A stretch of DNA of 64,000 nucleotides, taken from positions 1,488,001 to 1,552,000 of the forward strand of contig OZ006972.1 of assembly GCA_963931255.1 (NCBI GenBank), given 5' to 3'. The translations under genes were made by a program, and so were the position numbers. The notes under the pieces were generated by a model, which searched no databases, was not told the DNA's origin, and saw only the letters and a list, made by a program, of their open reading frames with translations. Shown in pieces: positions 30,733 through 38,112 of this stretch. This DNA comes from CALUVN01 sp944323595. Lineage in GTDB: Bacteria; Cyanobacteriota; Vampirovibrionia; Gastranaerophilales; Gastranaerophilaceae. Within the stretch, counting starts at the first letter, position 1. Each line of letters starts with the position of its first letter.

Positions 30733-31554
30733 TTATTGTTTTAAATCAAGCATATCACCCAGTATTCTGTCGTATTTAGGCTCTGAAAACTTCATAAAAC
30801 CGCCCCCCGGTGTGAATGTCATTTCTCCAAAATAAATTTTTCCGTCTATGTTATGTAAGTCTACTCTTACAAATTTGAAATCCTTTGAGAGAATTCTTGC
30901 TATCTCAAGCATTTTTTCAAAATTTTTTGGACGTGGAATTTCTTCCGTGTGCAAATTCCCGCCGTAATTAAAATGCAGATTATTCCAATTCGTGTCAAAC
31001 ATTGTACAACTGACGGTTTTGTTGCGTTTGCCGGAACCAAAAAGAATGAGTTTTGGCTCGCCGTTAAAACAAAAAATTAAGTACTCAAAAAGTTCGTTTG
31101 TGTTTTTGATATATTTTTCAACGAAAATCAGCGGTTTAATTTTGTCATACTGCATTTCATAGCCGTTTTTGTAGGCAAAATTTATTTTGAGATAATTATT
31201 GAATGTTTCTTTTGCATTTCTTTCCGGATAATGCCCCTCAATGACCAGCGATTGCATTTTACATCCGTGGTTAGTTTTTATAACATATTCGCGGGGCAGT
31301 TTAGAAAAGTCAATATCCTCGTATCGCTCGTAAATCCCGTAAATGGTTTTGAGATATTCCTCGCCGATTTTTTCTTTTATCCAGTCGCGGACAAGAATTT
31401 TGTCAGCAAGACGGGTTTTTATCGGAGTGTTATCGTAAACTTTCAGCCATTGAATTTTTTCCGTAAATAGTTTGGGATTTTTAAAATTTATAAATCTCTT
31501 TTTTCTTCTTAAATACTTCCAAAAAAGTTTTCTTTTTAGTTCTTCTCTATCCAT
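30733..31554 (-). CDS. ATP-grasp amidoligase-like protein (TupA-like)
   Basis: A 273-residue protein of the TupA-like ATP-grasp group. Marks are FTEKIQWLKVYDNTPIKTRLADKILVRDWI, YVIKTNHGCKMQSLVIEG, PLIFVEKYIKN, and the metal-binding end VRVDLHNIDGKIYFGEMTFTPGGGF with Asp, Glu and the Gly-rich loop. These enzymes are usually found in polysaccharide loci, where they ligate amino acids or similar acids to sugars or polymers through an acyl-phosphate. Here it follows the 68-residue protein on the same strand, 89 bases downstream, with a 34-base palindrome between. No good ribosome site is seen. It converges with the usher gene. Confidence 0.88.
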   Translation of the reverse strand: MDREELKRKLFWKYLRRKKRFINFKNPKLFTEKIQWLKVYDNTPIKTRLADKILVRDWIKEKIGEEYLKTIYGIYERYEDIDFSKLPREYVIKTNHGCKMQSLVIEGHYPERNAKETFNNYLKINFAYKNGYEMQYDKIKPLIFVEKYIKNTNELFEYLIFCFNGEPKLILFGSGKRNKTVSCTMFDTNWNNLHFNYGGNLHTEEIPRPKNFEKMLEIARILSKDFKFVRVDLHNIDGKIYFGEMTFTPGGGFMKFSEPKYDRILGDMLDLKQ

Positions 31555-31595
31555 AATTTTAAAATTTTAACGGGTATTGGGTGTCGTGTTTTGTC

Positions 31596-31629
31596 GCGTT
31601 CGTGTTGAACAATTGTTCAACACGAACGC
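31596..31629. repeat. Perfect 34-base palindrome
   Basis: Arms 31596-31612 and 31613-31629 are exact inverse complements with no loop base (centre GAACAATTGTTC). There is no U tract on either strand, so it is not a plain terminator. In the RNA it would fold into a long stem between the small protein gene and the ATP-grasp gene, possibly a processing or attenuation site. Confidence 0.85.
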
Positions 31630-31643
31630 TCATCTTTTATTTA

Positions 31644-31850
31644 TTATCTTTCAACCCAATAGGTATCATCTGGAAAACCATCAACCGTTCCACCTGGAAT
31701 TATTATTGCCCCAGGAGTGTCTGCAGTTGCCTCTTCATATACTCCTGCATATTCCCCTGCACCAGGTCCTGAAACTGTGTAGCTTCCATCTGGATTTTCA
31801 GTTGCATAAATTCCATTACCTAATGAAATGTTATCTGTAGCTGTAGACAT
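31644..31850 (-). CDS. Small Gly/acidic protein (68 residues) under a repeat-flanked promoter
   Basis: An acidic, Cys-free protein without signal peptide. It contains ATENPDGSYTVSGPGAGEY and a C-terminal segment IIIPGGTVDGFPDDTYWVER. The AAAGGAGG ribosome site 7 bases before the ATG is among the strongest in the window, and a near-consensus promoter lies just upstream, so it should be made in quantity. It stands alone before the ATP-grasp gene on the same strand. A precursor or acceptor peptide modified by that enzyme is one idea, as in graspetides. No leader or core motif of known graspetides is seen. Confidence 0.65.
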   Translation of the reverse strand: MSTATDNISLGNGIYATENPDGSYTVSGPGAGEYAGVYEEATADTPGAIIIPGGTVDGFPDDTYWVER

Positions 31851-31882
31851 AATTTTTTCCTCCTTTCATTATCCACGTAATA

Positions 31883-31912
31883 AGTATATTTGATTGATAA
31901 ATATGATGTAAA
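31883..31912 (-). promoter_or_regulatory. Strong promoter abutting a pentanucleotide repeat
   Basis: On the minus strand TTTACA (31907-31912) and TATACT (31883-31888), each matching 5 of 6 consensus bases, are 18 bases apart. The 5-base repeat array begins 3 bases upstream of the -35 box. Transcription would start near 31876 and give a leader of about 25 bases. Confidence 0.65.
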
Positions 31913-31915
31913 GCG

Positions 31916-31973
31916 TCCTCTCCTCTCCTCTCCTCTCCTCTCCTCTCCTCTCCTCTCCTCTCCTCTCCTCTCC
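31916..31973. repeat. Simple repeat (TCCTC)11.6 next to a promoter
   Basis: Eleven complete TCCTC units (31916-31970) plus three bases, perfectly uniform. On the minus strand it reads GAGGA and sits directly upstream of a -35 box. Such tracts change length by slipped pairing and are typical switches of phase-variable genes. Confidence 0.95.
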
Positions 31974-32065
31974 CTGATAATAAGCGAGATTTGAGGATTT
32001 TTATTTAACTTTACATATTGTTACATAAATTTAGCAGTGTTAAGTTTTGTTAAGCTGTCTAAATA

Positions 32066-32124
32066 ACACAGGGTATGCCGGCGGTTGTTGCAAAATTAAA
32101 TTGAACCGCCGGCATACCCTGTGT
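32066..32124. repeat. Perfect 21-bp inverted repeat with 17-base loop
   Basis: Arm 32066-32086 (ACACAGGGTATGCCGGCGGTT) is the exact inverse complement of 32104-32124; it is GC-rich in a very AT-rich gap. A T run at 32132-32138 follows on the + strand at 7 bases, a little far for a terminator. It lies between the phase-variable promoter and the response-regulator gene. The remaining intergenic DNA (31974-32065 and 32139-32250) holds no gene that I can see. Confidence 0.9.
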
Positions 32125-32261
32125 CCAATTGTTTTTTTACGTTTTGCTAACATAAAATTAACAAAAGTTTTTTATGTTAAATAATATAAAAATTAATTTT
32201 AATATTTACTATGTTAGGGGTAAGATAATAATAGGGATACAAAGATTTTCCGGTGGGGATT

Positions 32262-32960
32262 ATGTCAGATAATTTTAAAGACGCCAGAATTTTAATAGTT
32301 GAGGATGAACCGCAGATAAACAGGCTGATAGAGCTTGTTTTGATATCCGGCGGATATTATAAAATTCAAAAGGCTTTTGACGGCCTGGGGGCGCTTGAAA
32401 TTATCAAAAAAGACAAACCGGATTTGATACTTTTAGATGTAATGCTGCCGGAGTTGGACGGCTTTAGTTTGTGCAAAATGATAAAAAGTGATTCTGCACT
32501 AAAATCAATTCAAATAATTATGCTGACGGCAAGAAAAATGGAAGAAGATGTATTAAAAGGCTTTGAAAACGGCGCAATAGATTATATTTCCAAACCTTTC
32601 AGCAATAATATTCTTCTTGCAAGAATAAAAGCCCATCTTGAAAACAGTGGAATTAAAAACACTGCGAAAACTTATGAAAATATAGTTTTGGATAATGCAA
32701 AGAAAACTGTTAAAATTAATGATGATAGAATTGATTTAACAAATTTTGAATTTAAACTTCTGGATACATTTATGTCAAATATCGGCATAGTATTTTCACG
32801 GTCCCAGTTGCTGCAATATTTACGCGGTGATGATGGTTTTGAAATTTCAGAGCGAGCAATAGATGTTCAGATTGTTAATCTGCGCCGCAAACTCGGTGAT
32901 TTTGGAGATAATATAGAAACAGTCAGAGGTATCGGATACAAACTCAGGGAGAAAAACTGA
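32262..32960 (+). CDS. OmpR/PhoB-type response regulator
   Basis: A 232-residue regulator. The receiver domain (about 8-120) has the acid pocket in ILIVEDEP, the phospho-acceptor Asp near residue 57 in LILLDVMLPELDG, Thr in IIMLTARK and Lys in DYISKPFS. The winged-helix output domain (about 140-230) has FEFKLLDTFMSNIGIVFSRSQLLQYL and the recognition helix SERAIDVQIVNLRRKLG ending in VRGIGYKL. The ATG at 32262 is preferred over a GTG 9 bases upstream because GGTGGGG then serves as ribosome site. It overlaps the kinase gene by one base, so the two form a two-component system. Confidence 0.95.
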   Translation: MSDNFKDARILIVEDEPQINRLIELVLISGGYYKIQKAFDGLGALEIIKKDKPDLILLDVMLPELDGFSLCKMIKSDSALKSIQIIMLTARKMEEDVLKGFENGAIDYISKPFSNNILLARIKAHLENSGIKNTAKTYENIVLDNAKKTVKINDDRIDLTNFEFKLLDTFMSNIGIVFSRSQLLQYLRGDDGFEISERAIDVQIVNLRRKLGDFGDNIETVRGIGYKLREKN

Positions 32961-34360
32961 TGAAAAAGAGAGATAAATACTGGCTTGTCAGATTGTTTCA
33001 ATCGTTAATGATTGTACTTATTTTTCTGTCTATCTCTTTATTTAACATGGTGCAGTTTAATCATTCTTATATGGAAGAAGAACAGGAAGAGTTGCAGGTT
33101 TTTACGCGCCAGATAGAATGGGCAATTCAGCCTTATTTGAAAACTAAGGATTATGCCAGTATAAAAAAATATACATCTGATTTTAAAGATGAAGATATCA
33201 CTATCAGTATTTTTGACAGCGGGAAAAACTTGATTGCGACTTCAAAACCTGATAATTCCGAAAAAATTTTGTCGGAAAATTCCGACAAACACCCTAAATG
33301 GGATAGTAAATGGAAAACTTATAAATATTCTTTAAAAAATAAAATGATAGAAGATGTTAAGGAAATTAGTGTCGATAATAAAAAATATTATCTTGAAATT
33401 GCTATATCAGAAGCAGATGTCATGCGGACAATTATAAAGGGGCAAATGACACTCATGATTTTCTTCGGGGTTTGTATATTTTTCCTGTTGTGGGGGTTAA
33501 TAGAGTCTTTTTACAGAACGAAAAAAACATTTAACAGTTTTGAGGATAGTGTTATTAGAATAGCAAACGGAGAATTGGATACCCCTATTGATATACCAAA
33601 TCTTGAATTGTTGGAAGAACTTTCTCTTTCCGTAAAAAAGATGACCATGCGGTTAAAAAATCAAATCCAGAGATTAACCCAGCTTGAAGAATATAAATCA
33701 AATTTCCTGCAGAATATCACCCATGAGATTAAAACTCCTATAACCGCGATTAATTCCGCAATTGAGCTTATCGAAACTAATAATTCAATAACAGACAGAG
33801 ATAGAGAATGTTTTGAGATTATACAATTTCAAACAAAATCAATAAACAAACTCGTTAATGATATATTATCACTTTCTGAAATTGAAGTAGCGAAAACCGA
33901 TGAAAAAAAACATTTTGAGAAATTTAATCTAAATTCTATGATAACAAAAACGGTTTCAACATTTTCACATCTTGCACCGGAGATTAATTTTATCCAGAAT
34001 ACGGAGGCAGAAATTTACGGCAATGAAGAGCTGCTATCAACCGCACTGTCAAATCTGTTGACAAATGCAGTAAGGTATTCCGGCTCAGATAAGATTGATG
34101 TGATTTTGAACCGTAAAAGTAACCGTATTGAATTACAGGTTAAAGACTATGGCGCTGGCATTGAGCAACAGCATTTAAATCATATTTTTGAAAAGTTTTA
34201 CCGTGTTGATAAAGCAAGGAGCAGACAAAACGGTGGTTCAGGATTAGGACTTGCCATTGTTAAAAATATAGTTGAATTGCATAACGGAAAAATTACTGTA
34301 GAGAGTGAACGTTATAAGGGCACAGTATTTACGATAATATTGCCGGCAGGAGATATTTAA
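32960..34360 (+). CDS. Membrane sensor histidine kinase, partner of the preceding regulator
   Basis: A 466-residue kinase. Transmembrane helix 1 (about 10-30) and helix 2 (about 162-185, LMIFFGVCIFFLLWGLI) enclose a 130-residue periplasmic sensor. A HAMP linker follows. The HisKA helix reads LQNITHEIKTPITAINSAIELIE, with the phospho-acceptor His near residue 254. The ATPase domain has the N box LSTALSNLLTNAVRYS, G1 DYGAGIE, F box FEKFYRVDK and G2 GGSGLGLAI. The TGATGA junction with the regulator gene implies coupled translation. Gene order regulator-kinase is usual. The signal is unknown. Confidence 0.95.
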   Translation: MKKRDKYWLVRLFQSLMIVLIFLSISLFNMVQFNHSYMEEEQEELQVFTRQIEWAIQPYLKTKDYASIKKYTSDFKDEDITISIFDSGKNLIATSKPDNSEKILSENSDKHPKWDSKWKTYKYSLKNKMIEDVKEISVDNKKYYLEIAISEADVMRTIIKGQMTLMIFFGVCIFFLLWGLIESFYRTKKTFNSFEDSVIRIANGELDTPIDIPNLELLEELSLSVKKMTMRLKNQIQRLTQLEEYKSNFLQNITHEIKTPITAINSAIELIETNNSITDRDRECFEIIQFQTKSINKLVNDILSLSEIEVAKTDEKKHFEKFNLNSMITKTVSTFSHLAPEINFIQNTEAEIYGNEELLSTALSNLLTNAVRYSGSDKIDVILNRKSNRIELQVKDYGAGIEQQHLNHIFEKFYRVDKARSRQNGGSGLGLAIVKNIVELHNGKITVESERYKGTVFTIILPAGDI

Positions 34361-34361
34361 G

Positions 34362-34403
34362 ATGTGGAAACTTTATGCAGTTTTGTCAGCGGTGTTTTTG
34401 TAA
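34362..34403 (+). pseudogene. Possible remnant of an EamA-type transporter start
   Basis: An ATG preceded by AGGAG opens a 13-codon frame, MWKLYAVLSAVFL, then a stop. This sequence is very like the first residues of EamA/DMT transporters. No continuation is found in other frames nearby. It sits directly before a complete EamA gene on the other strand, so it may be the stub left by a deletion or inversion. Confidence 0.35.
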
Positions 34404-34429
34404 TTCTTTGTTTTTCATAATTTTTTTAA

Positions 34430-35323
34430 TTAATGACTGTGTTTTTTAATATTGTTTCTGGTGACAATCAGGATTACTCCGCATAAAATCAGCATGACTC
34501 CTATGCAAATTCTGACAGTTAACTGCTCATGAAAAACTACAACACCGAAGAATATTGCTGTTAAAGGCTCTAATGCGCCGAGGATTGCGGTTGTGGTGGA
34601 GCCTATTAATTTAATTGAAACGGTGATTGTTTCAAGCGAAATGATGGTCGGGAACAGTGCCAGCGCTATTGCATTAAGCCACAGGTGAGGTTTATCTATT
34701 ATCTGTAATTGTGTGCAAAATTTAAGGTTAAATATATAGACTAATAGTCCAAAAAGCATTACATAAAAACTTAGCTTGTCAATTTTAATATGTTTGACTG
34801 CTTTTATATTGCGAACTCCTACAATATATAGCGCATAAAGCAGAGCAGATGCAAAAACTACAGTTACACCGTGCAAATTTAAGCTTCCTCCGGCATTTCC
34901 TTTGTAAAGAAGTATTATTCCAATTGAGGTTAATAATATTGAAAAGATTACGGTTTTGGTTATTTTTTCTTTGAAAAATATTGCCATGATAATTGCTACA
35001 AGTACCGGATAAATAAAAAGAATAGTACATGCAATACCTGCTTCTATATATTTAAACGCTTCAAAGAGTGTAAGTGACGACAACGAGAAAAACATTGCAA
35101 GAATAAGCAGCGGCAAAAATTCCTGACGGGTAATTTTAAGTGAGGTCTTTTTGACAAATGTAAGCCAGAACCAGTATATTGCAACCGCAAACGCATATCT
35201 GTAAAACAGAACAGAGTTAACTCCGATGCCGCCTGCATAGAGCGGAAGTGCAAATAATGGATTTGTTCCGTAACTTGCAGCGGCTATTGCACCGTTTAAT
35301 ACACCCGCAGCTTTTCTTTTCAT
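34430..35323 (-). CDS. EamA/DMT-family transporter (10 membrane helices)
   Basis: A 297-residue integral membrane protein with ten hydrophobic segments in two repeated halves, the EamA (RhaT/YdcZ-like) layout of drug/metabolite exporters. The first half has VLNGAIAAASYGTNPLFALPLY and EAFKYIEAGIACTILFIYPVLVAIIMAIFFKE. The second half has GSTTTAILGALEPLTAIFFGVVVFHEQLT and the closing GVMLILCGVILIV. The cargo cannot be read from the sequence. A GGAGGAG site precedes the ATG. It stands alone between the two-component genes and an ArnT-like gene. Confidence 0.93.
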   Translation of the reverse strand: MKRKAAGVLNGAIAAASYGTNPLFALPLYAGGIGVNSVLFYRYAFAVAIYWFWLTFVKKTSLKITRQEFLPLLILAMFFSLSSLTLFEAFKYIEAGIACTILFIYPVLVAIIMAIFFKEKITKTVIFSILLTSIGIILLYKGNAGGSLNLHGVTVVFASALLYALYIVGVRNIKAVKHIKIDKLSFYVMLFGLLVYIFNLKFCTQLQIIDKPHLWLNAIALALFPTIISLETITVSIKLIGSTTTAILGALEPLTAIFFGVVVFHEQLTVRICIGVMLILCGVILIVTRNNIKKHSH

Positions 35324-35499
35324 TGCTGAATTTTCTCCTCCTCCGTTATTAATAATTTTATATATTAAAACTTTATAAAAATCAATTTAACGGATGTAGC
35401 ATGCTGATTGTCATTTATCAGGTGGTTCTGCCTAACATTAAACTAACAATTTTATAATACTTTTATTTATATAGTCGAATTATCGGAGGATTTATTTTT

Positions 35500-37113
35500 A
35501 TGGAAAATAAAAAGTATGCTGTTTGCATAACTATGTTTTGTGTATTTATCTTAACGTATTTAGTTTTTCTCGGTTCCTTTCCGCTGCTGGATTCTGACGA
35601 AACCAGATACGCTGATATAGCAAGGAATATGTTTAATTCAAAAGATTTTATTACCTTATATCTGGATGGTAAAATTTTCTGGGATAAACCTCCGTTGTAT
35701 TTTTGGCTTGAAAATTTATCTTTTCTTTGTTTTAAAACGGTTAATGAATTTTCAGTCCGAATGCCGACTATCCTGTGTGCATTGAGTATTTTAACCGTGG
35801 TATTTTTTACTGTCAGAAAAGCTGTGTCAACAAAAACGGCTGTTATTTCTACGTTAATTTTGATGACAAGTGTAGAATTTGTAATTTTTTCTAAGATTTC
35901 GCTTTTGGATATGGTTCTGGCTGCTAATATTACAATAGCTGTTTGCTGCGGCTTTTTGACTTATTTTGTCAGAGAAGAAAACAAGAAATATTTCTGGTGG
36001 TTGTTTTATATTTTTTCAGGTTTCGGAATTTTATCGAAAGGTATTCCGGCTGTAGTTATTCCATGGGGAACGATGTTTTTTATCGGTTTATGGAAGAAAA
36101 ATTTACGAGAATTTTTCAAAAAAGAATATTTTGGTATCGGGATTATTTTATTTTTATTAATTACTTTACCGTGGCATATTGTAATGTACAAAATTCACGG
36201 TTTTGAATTTATAAGAGAATACATAATCAAACATCATTTTTACAGATTTATCGGAAGTCCGGAGATTGGCAGAATGCATTCTCCTGTGTACTATATACCG
36301 ACATTTCTTATCGGCTTTTTGCCATGGAGCTTCATGTTTTTCTTTTCTTTGCCGAAAATGGCTGAAGAAAAACACCACGATTTTATTATTATGAATTTAA
36401 TCGGGCTTATATTCGGCTTTTTGTTTTTCTCATTAGCAAGAACAAAACTTATAACATATATCCTCCCGCTTTATCCGTTTGCGGCAATAATTTGTTCACG
36501 TTTTTGGACTGAAATACGGTACGCAAAGTGTATTCAGCTGGCAGTATATCTTACAAACGGTATTTTTATTGCATTTGCGGTTGCTTTATTATTTGCGGGA
36601 TTGTATTTGCCGCATGATTTGTATAATATGATTAAACCTGTATTAGTACCTGTTGCACTTCTGTTTCTTATTATCGCAATAGTTGGGATAATGGCGCTTA
36701 AGGACAAAAAGACTATGGTTACGTTTGGTTCTTATATAGTTCTTATATGTATTCTTTCCGCTTTTGCAATGCCAAAGTTATTGAATATATGGTTTGAATT
36801 CGGACAAAAGGATTTAATGATTTTTGCACGTTATGCAAAGACAAATAATTTGAAACTTGCCGCTTATAACGTATGGGAACGTTTCAGTTTGCAATACTAT
36901 TACAACGGTGATGTTGAATATATTCAGGATGGGAATTCTTACGGCTCAAAGTATGTGAATACAGTTATGTTTAATAATACTTTCGGCAATTATCTGGTTG
37001 TTGCAAAGAAAAAGGATTTACCCAAACTTGCTGAAAGTGTTAAATATGATATTGTAAAATCCGGAGTCCGTTATAATTTGATTAAAGAAAGATGTACACA
37101 AAAGCCAATGTAA
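35500..37113 (+). CDS. ArnT-like lipid-linked glycosyltransferase (GT83/PMT family)
   Basis: A 537-residue inner-membrane enzyme with about 12 hydrophobic segments. The first periplasmic loop carries the catalytic signature LLDSDETRYADIARNM (the Asp/Glu pair of ArnT/PMT) and the conserved KPPLYFWLENLSF. Such enzymes move a sugar from undecaprenyl phosphate to lipid A or proteins at the outer face of the inner membrane. A short soluble C-terminal part (about 440-537) follows the last helix. CGGAGGA lies before the ATG. With kdsC/kdsD in the window, lipid A modification is plausible, but acceptor and sugar are unknown. Confidence 0.9.
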   Translation: MENKKYAVCITMFCVFILTYLVFLGSFPLLDSDETRYADIARNMFNSKDFITLYLDGKIFWDKPPLYFWLENLSFLCFKTVNEFSVRMPTILCALSILTVVFFTVRKAVSTKTAVISTLILMTSVEFVIFSKISLLDMVLAANITIAVCCGFLTYFVREENKKYFWWLFYIFSGFGILSKGIPAVVIPWGTMFFIGLWKKNLREFFKKEYFGIGIILFLLITLPWHIVMYKIHGFEFIREYIIKHHFYRFIGSPEIGRMHSPVYYIPTFLIGFLPWSFMFFFSLPKMAEEKHHDFIIMNLIGLIFGFLFFSLARTKLITYILPLYPFAAIICSRFWTEIRYAKCIQLAVYLTNGIFIAFAVALLFAGLYLPHDLYNMIKPVLVPVALLFLIIAIVGIMALKDKKTMVTFGSYIVLICILSAFAMPKLLNIWFEFGQKDLMIFARYAKTNNLKLAAYNVWERFSLQYYYNGDVEYIQDGNSYGSKYVNTVMFNNTFGNYLVVAKKKDLPKLAESVKYDIVKSGVRYNLIKERCTQKPM

Positions 37114-37129
37114 TATACATTGGCTTTTT
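37101..37129. terminator. Bidirectional terminator overlapping a stop codon
   Basis: A 12-bp stem (37101-37112 with 37116-37127) and a 3-base loop. The stop of the glycosyltransferase (37111-37113) lies in the left arm and loop. A and T runs on both sides let it also serve the convergent small gene at 37160. Confidence 0.88.
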
Positions 37130-37159
37130 ATTAAGTATTAATTGTTAACTGAAATGCGG

Positions 37160-37363
37160 CTAGTCGCTTTCTGCAACTACAGTTGCAACAAGTTCACCGT
37201 AACTATTCATAGAACCGTCTGTTTCTTCAACAATGTATCTTAATTCCGGTTTGCCTTCGATGGCTTTTTCAGCTTTTTCCATTGCAAGATCATAGTCAGG
37301 GGTTTCTATTACCAAACTTCTTGTAAATTCTGAATGATTTTTTTCAGTATAAACGTGGTACAT
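37160..37363 (-). CDS. Small acidic protein, unknown
   Basis: A 67-residue protein with a beta-alpha-beta pattern: YHVYTEKNHSEFTRSLVIET, then the helix DYDLAMEKAEKAIEG, then LRYIVEETDGSMNSYGELVATVV. It has no signal peptide or cysteines. An AAAGGAG site 8 bases before the ATG and a shared terminator downstream support it as a real gene. I recognise no family; the fold could be ACT- or ferredoxin-like, which would fit a small binding protein. Confidence 0.65.
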   Translation of the reverse strand: MYHVYTEKNHSEFTRSLVIETPDYDLAMEKAEKAIEGKPELRYIVEETDGSMNSYGELVATVVAESD

Positions 37364-37480
37364 ATAATGTCTCCTTTCACATTTGTATTATAGAACTTTG
37401 AAAAATATTTATCAATCTTTTAATTTTAATTATCCTGACAGGGAATGGAATTCTATTTGCCTCCATATAAAATTTTCAGT

Positions 37481-38026
37481 ATGAAAGCATTAATTATAAA
37501 CGGACATAAATATTACAGATACTCAAAAGGAAAACTTAACAGAACATTATTTGATGAGATAATAAGGGTTTTATCTCTCAAGCACGAAGTTGAAACAACT
37601 GTAATTTCGCAAGGGTATGATATAGGAGAAGAGCAGGAAAAATTTTTGCGTTCCGATGTAATCATCTACCAGACGCCCGTAAACTGGTATTCAATTCCCT
37701 GGCTACTAAAAAAATATATAGATGACGTATACACCCACGGAGTATTTTTTGAAAGTTCTGTTGACTACGGCCGCGGCGGAATTTTAACCGGAAAGAAATA
37801 TATGCTTTCTCTTACAATGAGTGCGCCTGAAGCATCTTTTTCCACAAACTCAGGATTTTTTGACGGGCGTGATATTGATGATATTTTTATTCCGTTCCAT
37901 AAAACTCAGGAATATTGCGGGATGGAACGTATCAAAACTTTTGCTGTGTATAATGTTTTACGAAATACTGATATTGAAACATTTAAAGTAAATCTTGCTC
38001 TGCATCTGAATAAATATATCGGTTAA
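37481..38026 (+). CDS. Flavodoxin-fold NAD(P)H quinone oxidoreductase (MdaB/KefF type)
   Basis: A 181-residue flavoprotein of the NQO2/MdaB family. The N-terminal strand and FMN loop are KALIINGHKYYRYSKGKLNRTLFDEI. The flavin-contact loop is VIIYQTPVNWYSIPWLLKKYIDDVY, and the Gly/Tyr loop is FFESSVDYGRGGILTGKKYMLSLTMSAPE. It reduces quinones by two electrons in the cytoplasm. The ATG at 37481 matches the family start; an ATG 36 bases upstream is also possible, with its purine stretch too close. No gene partner is evident. Confidence 0.88.
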   Translation: MKALIINGHKYYRYSKGKLNRTLFDEIIRVLSLKHEVETTVISQGYDIGEEQEKFLRSDVIIYQTPVNWYSIPWLLKKYIDDVYTHGVFFESSVDYGRGGILTGKKYMLSLTMSAPEASFSTNSGFFDGRDIDDIFIPFHKTQEYCGMERIKTFAVYNVLRNTDIETFKVNLALHLNKYIG

Positions 38027-38112
38027 AGCTGAAATCATTAACAATTCAAACCCTGTAAAAAAAACATTTTTCATGTTATTCTTTTTGTGGCAAAATAACA
38101 TAAAGAGCAGGT

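Noticed and set aside
31577..31840. Rightward frames across the 68-residue gene
   Set aside because: They run through the palindrome, lack ribosome sites and oppose a gene with a strong promoter and ribosome site.
31916..31973. The TCCTC array as a CRISPR or tandem gene repeat
   Set aside because: Units are 5 bases without spacers; it is a simple sequence repeat.
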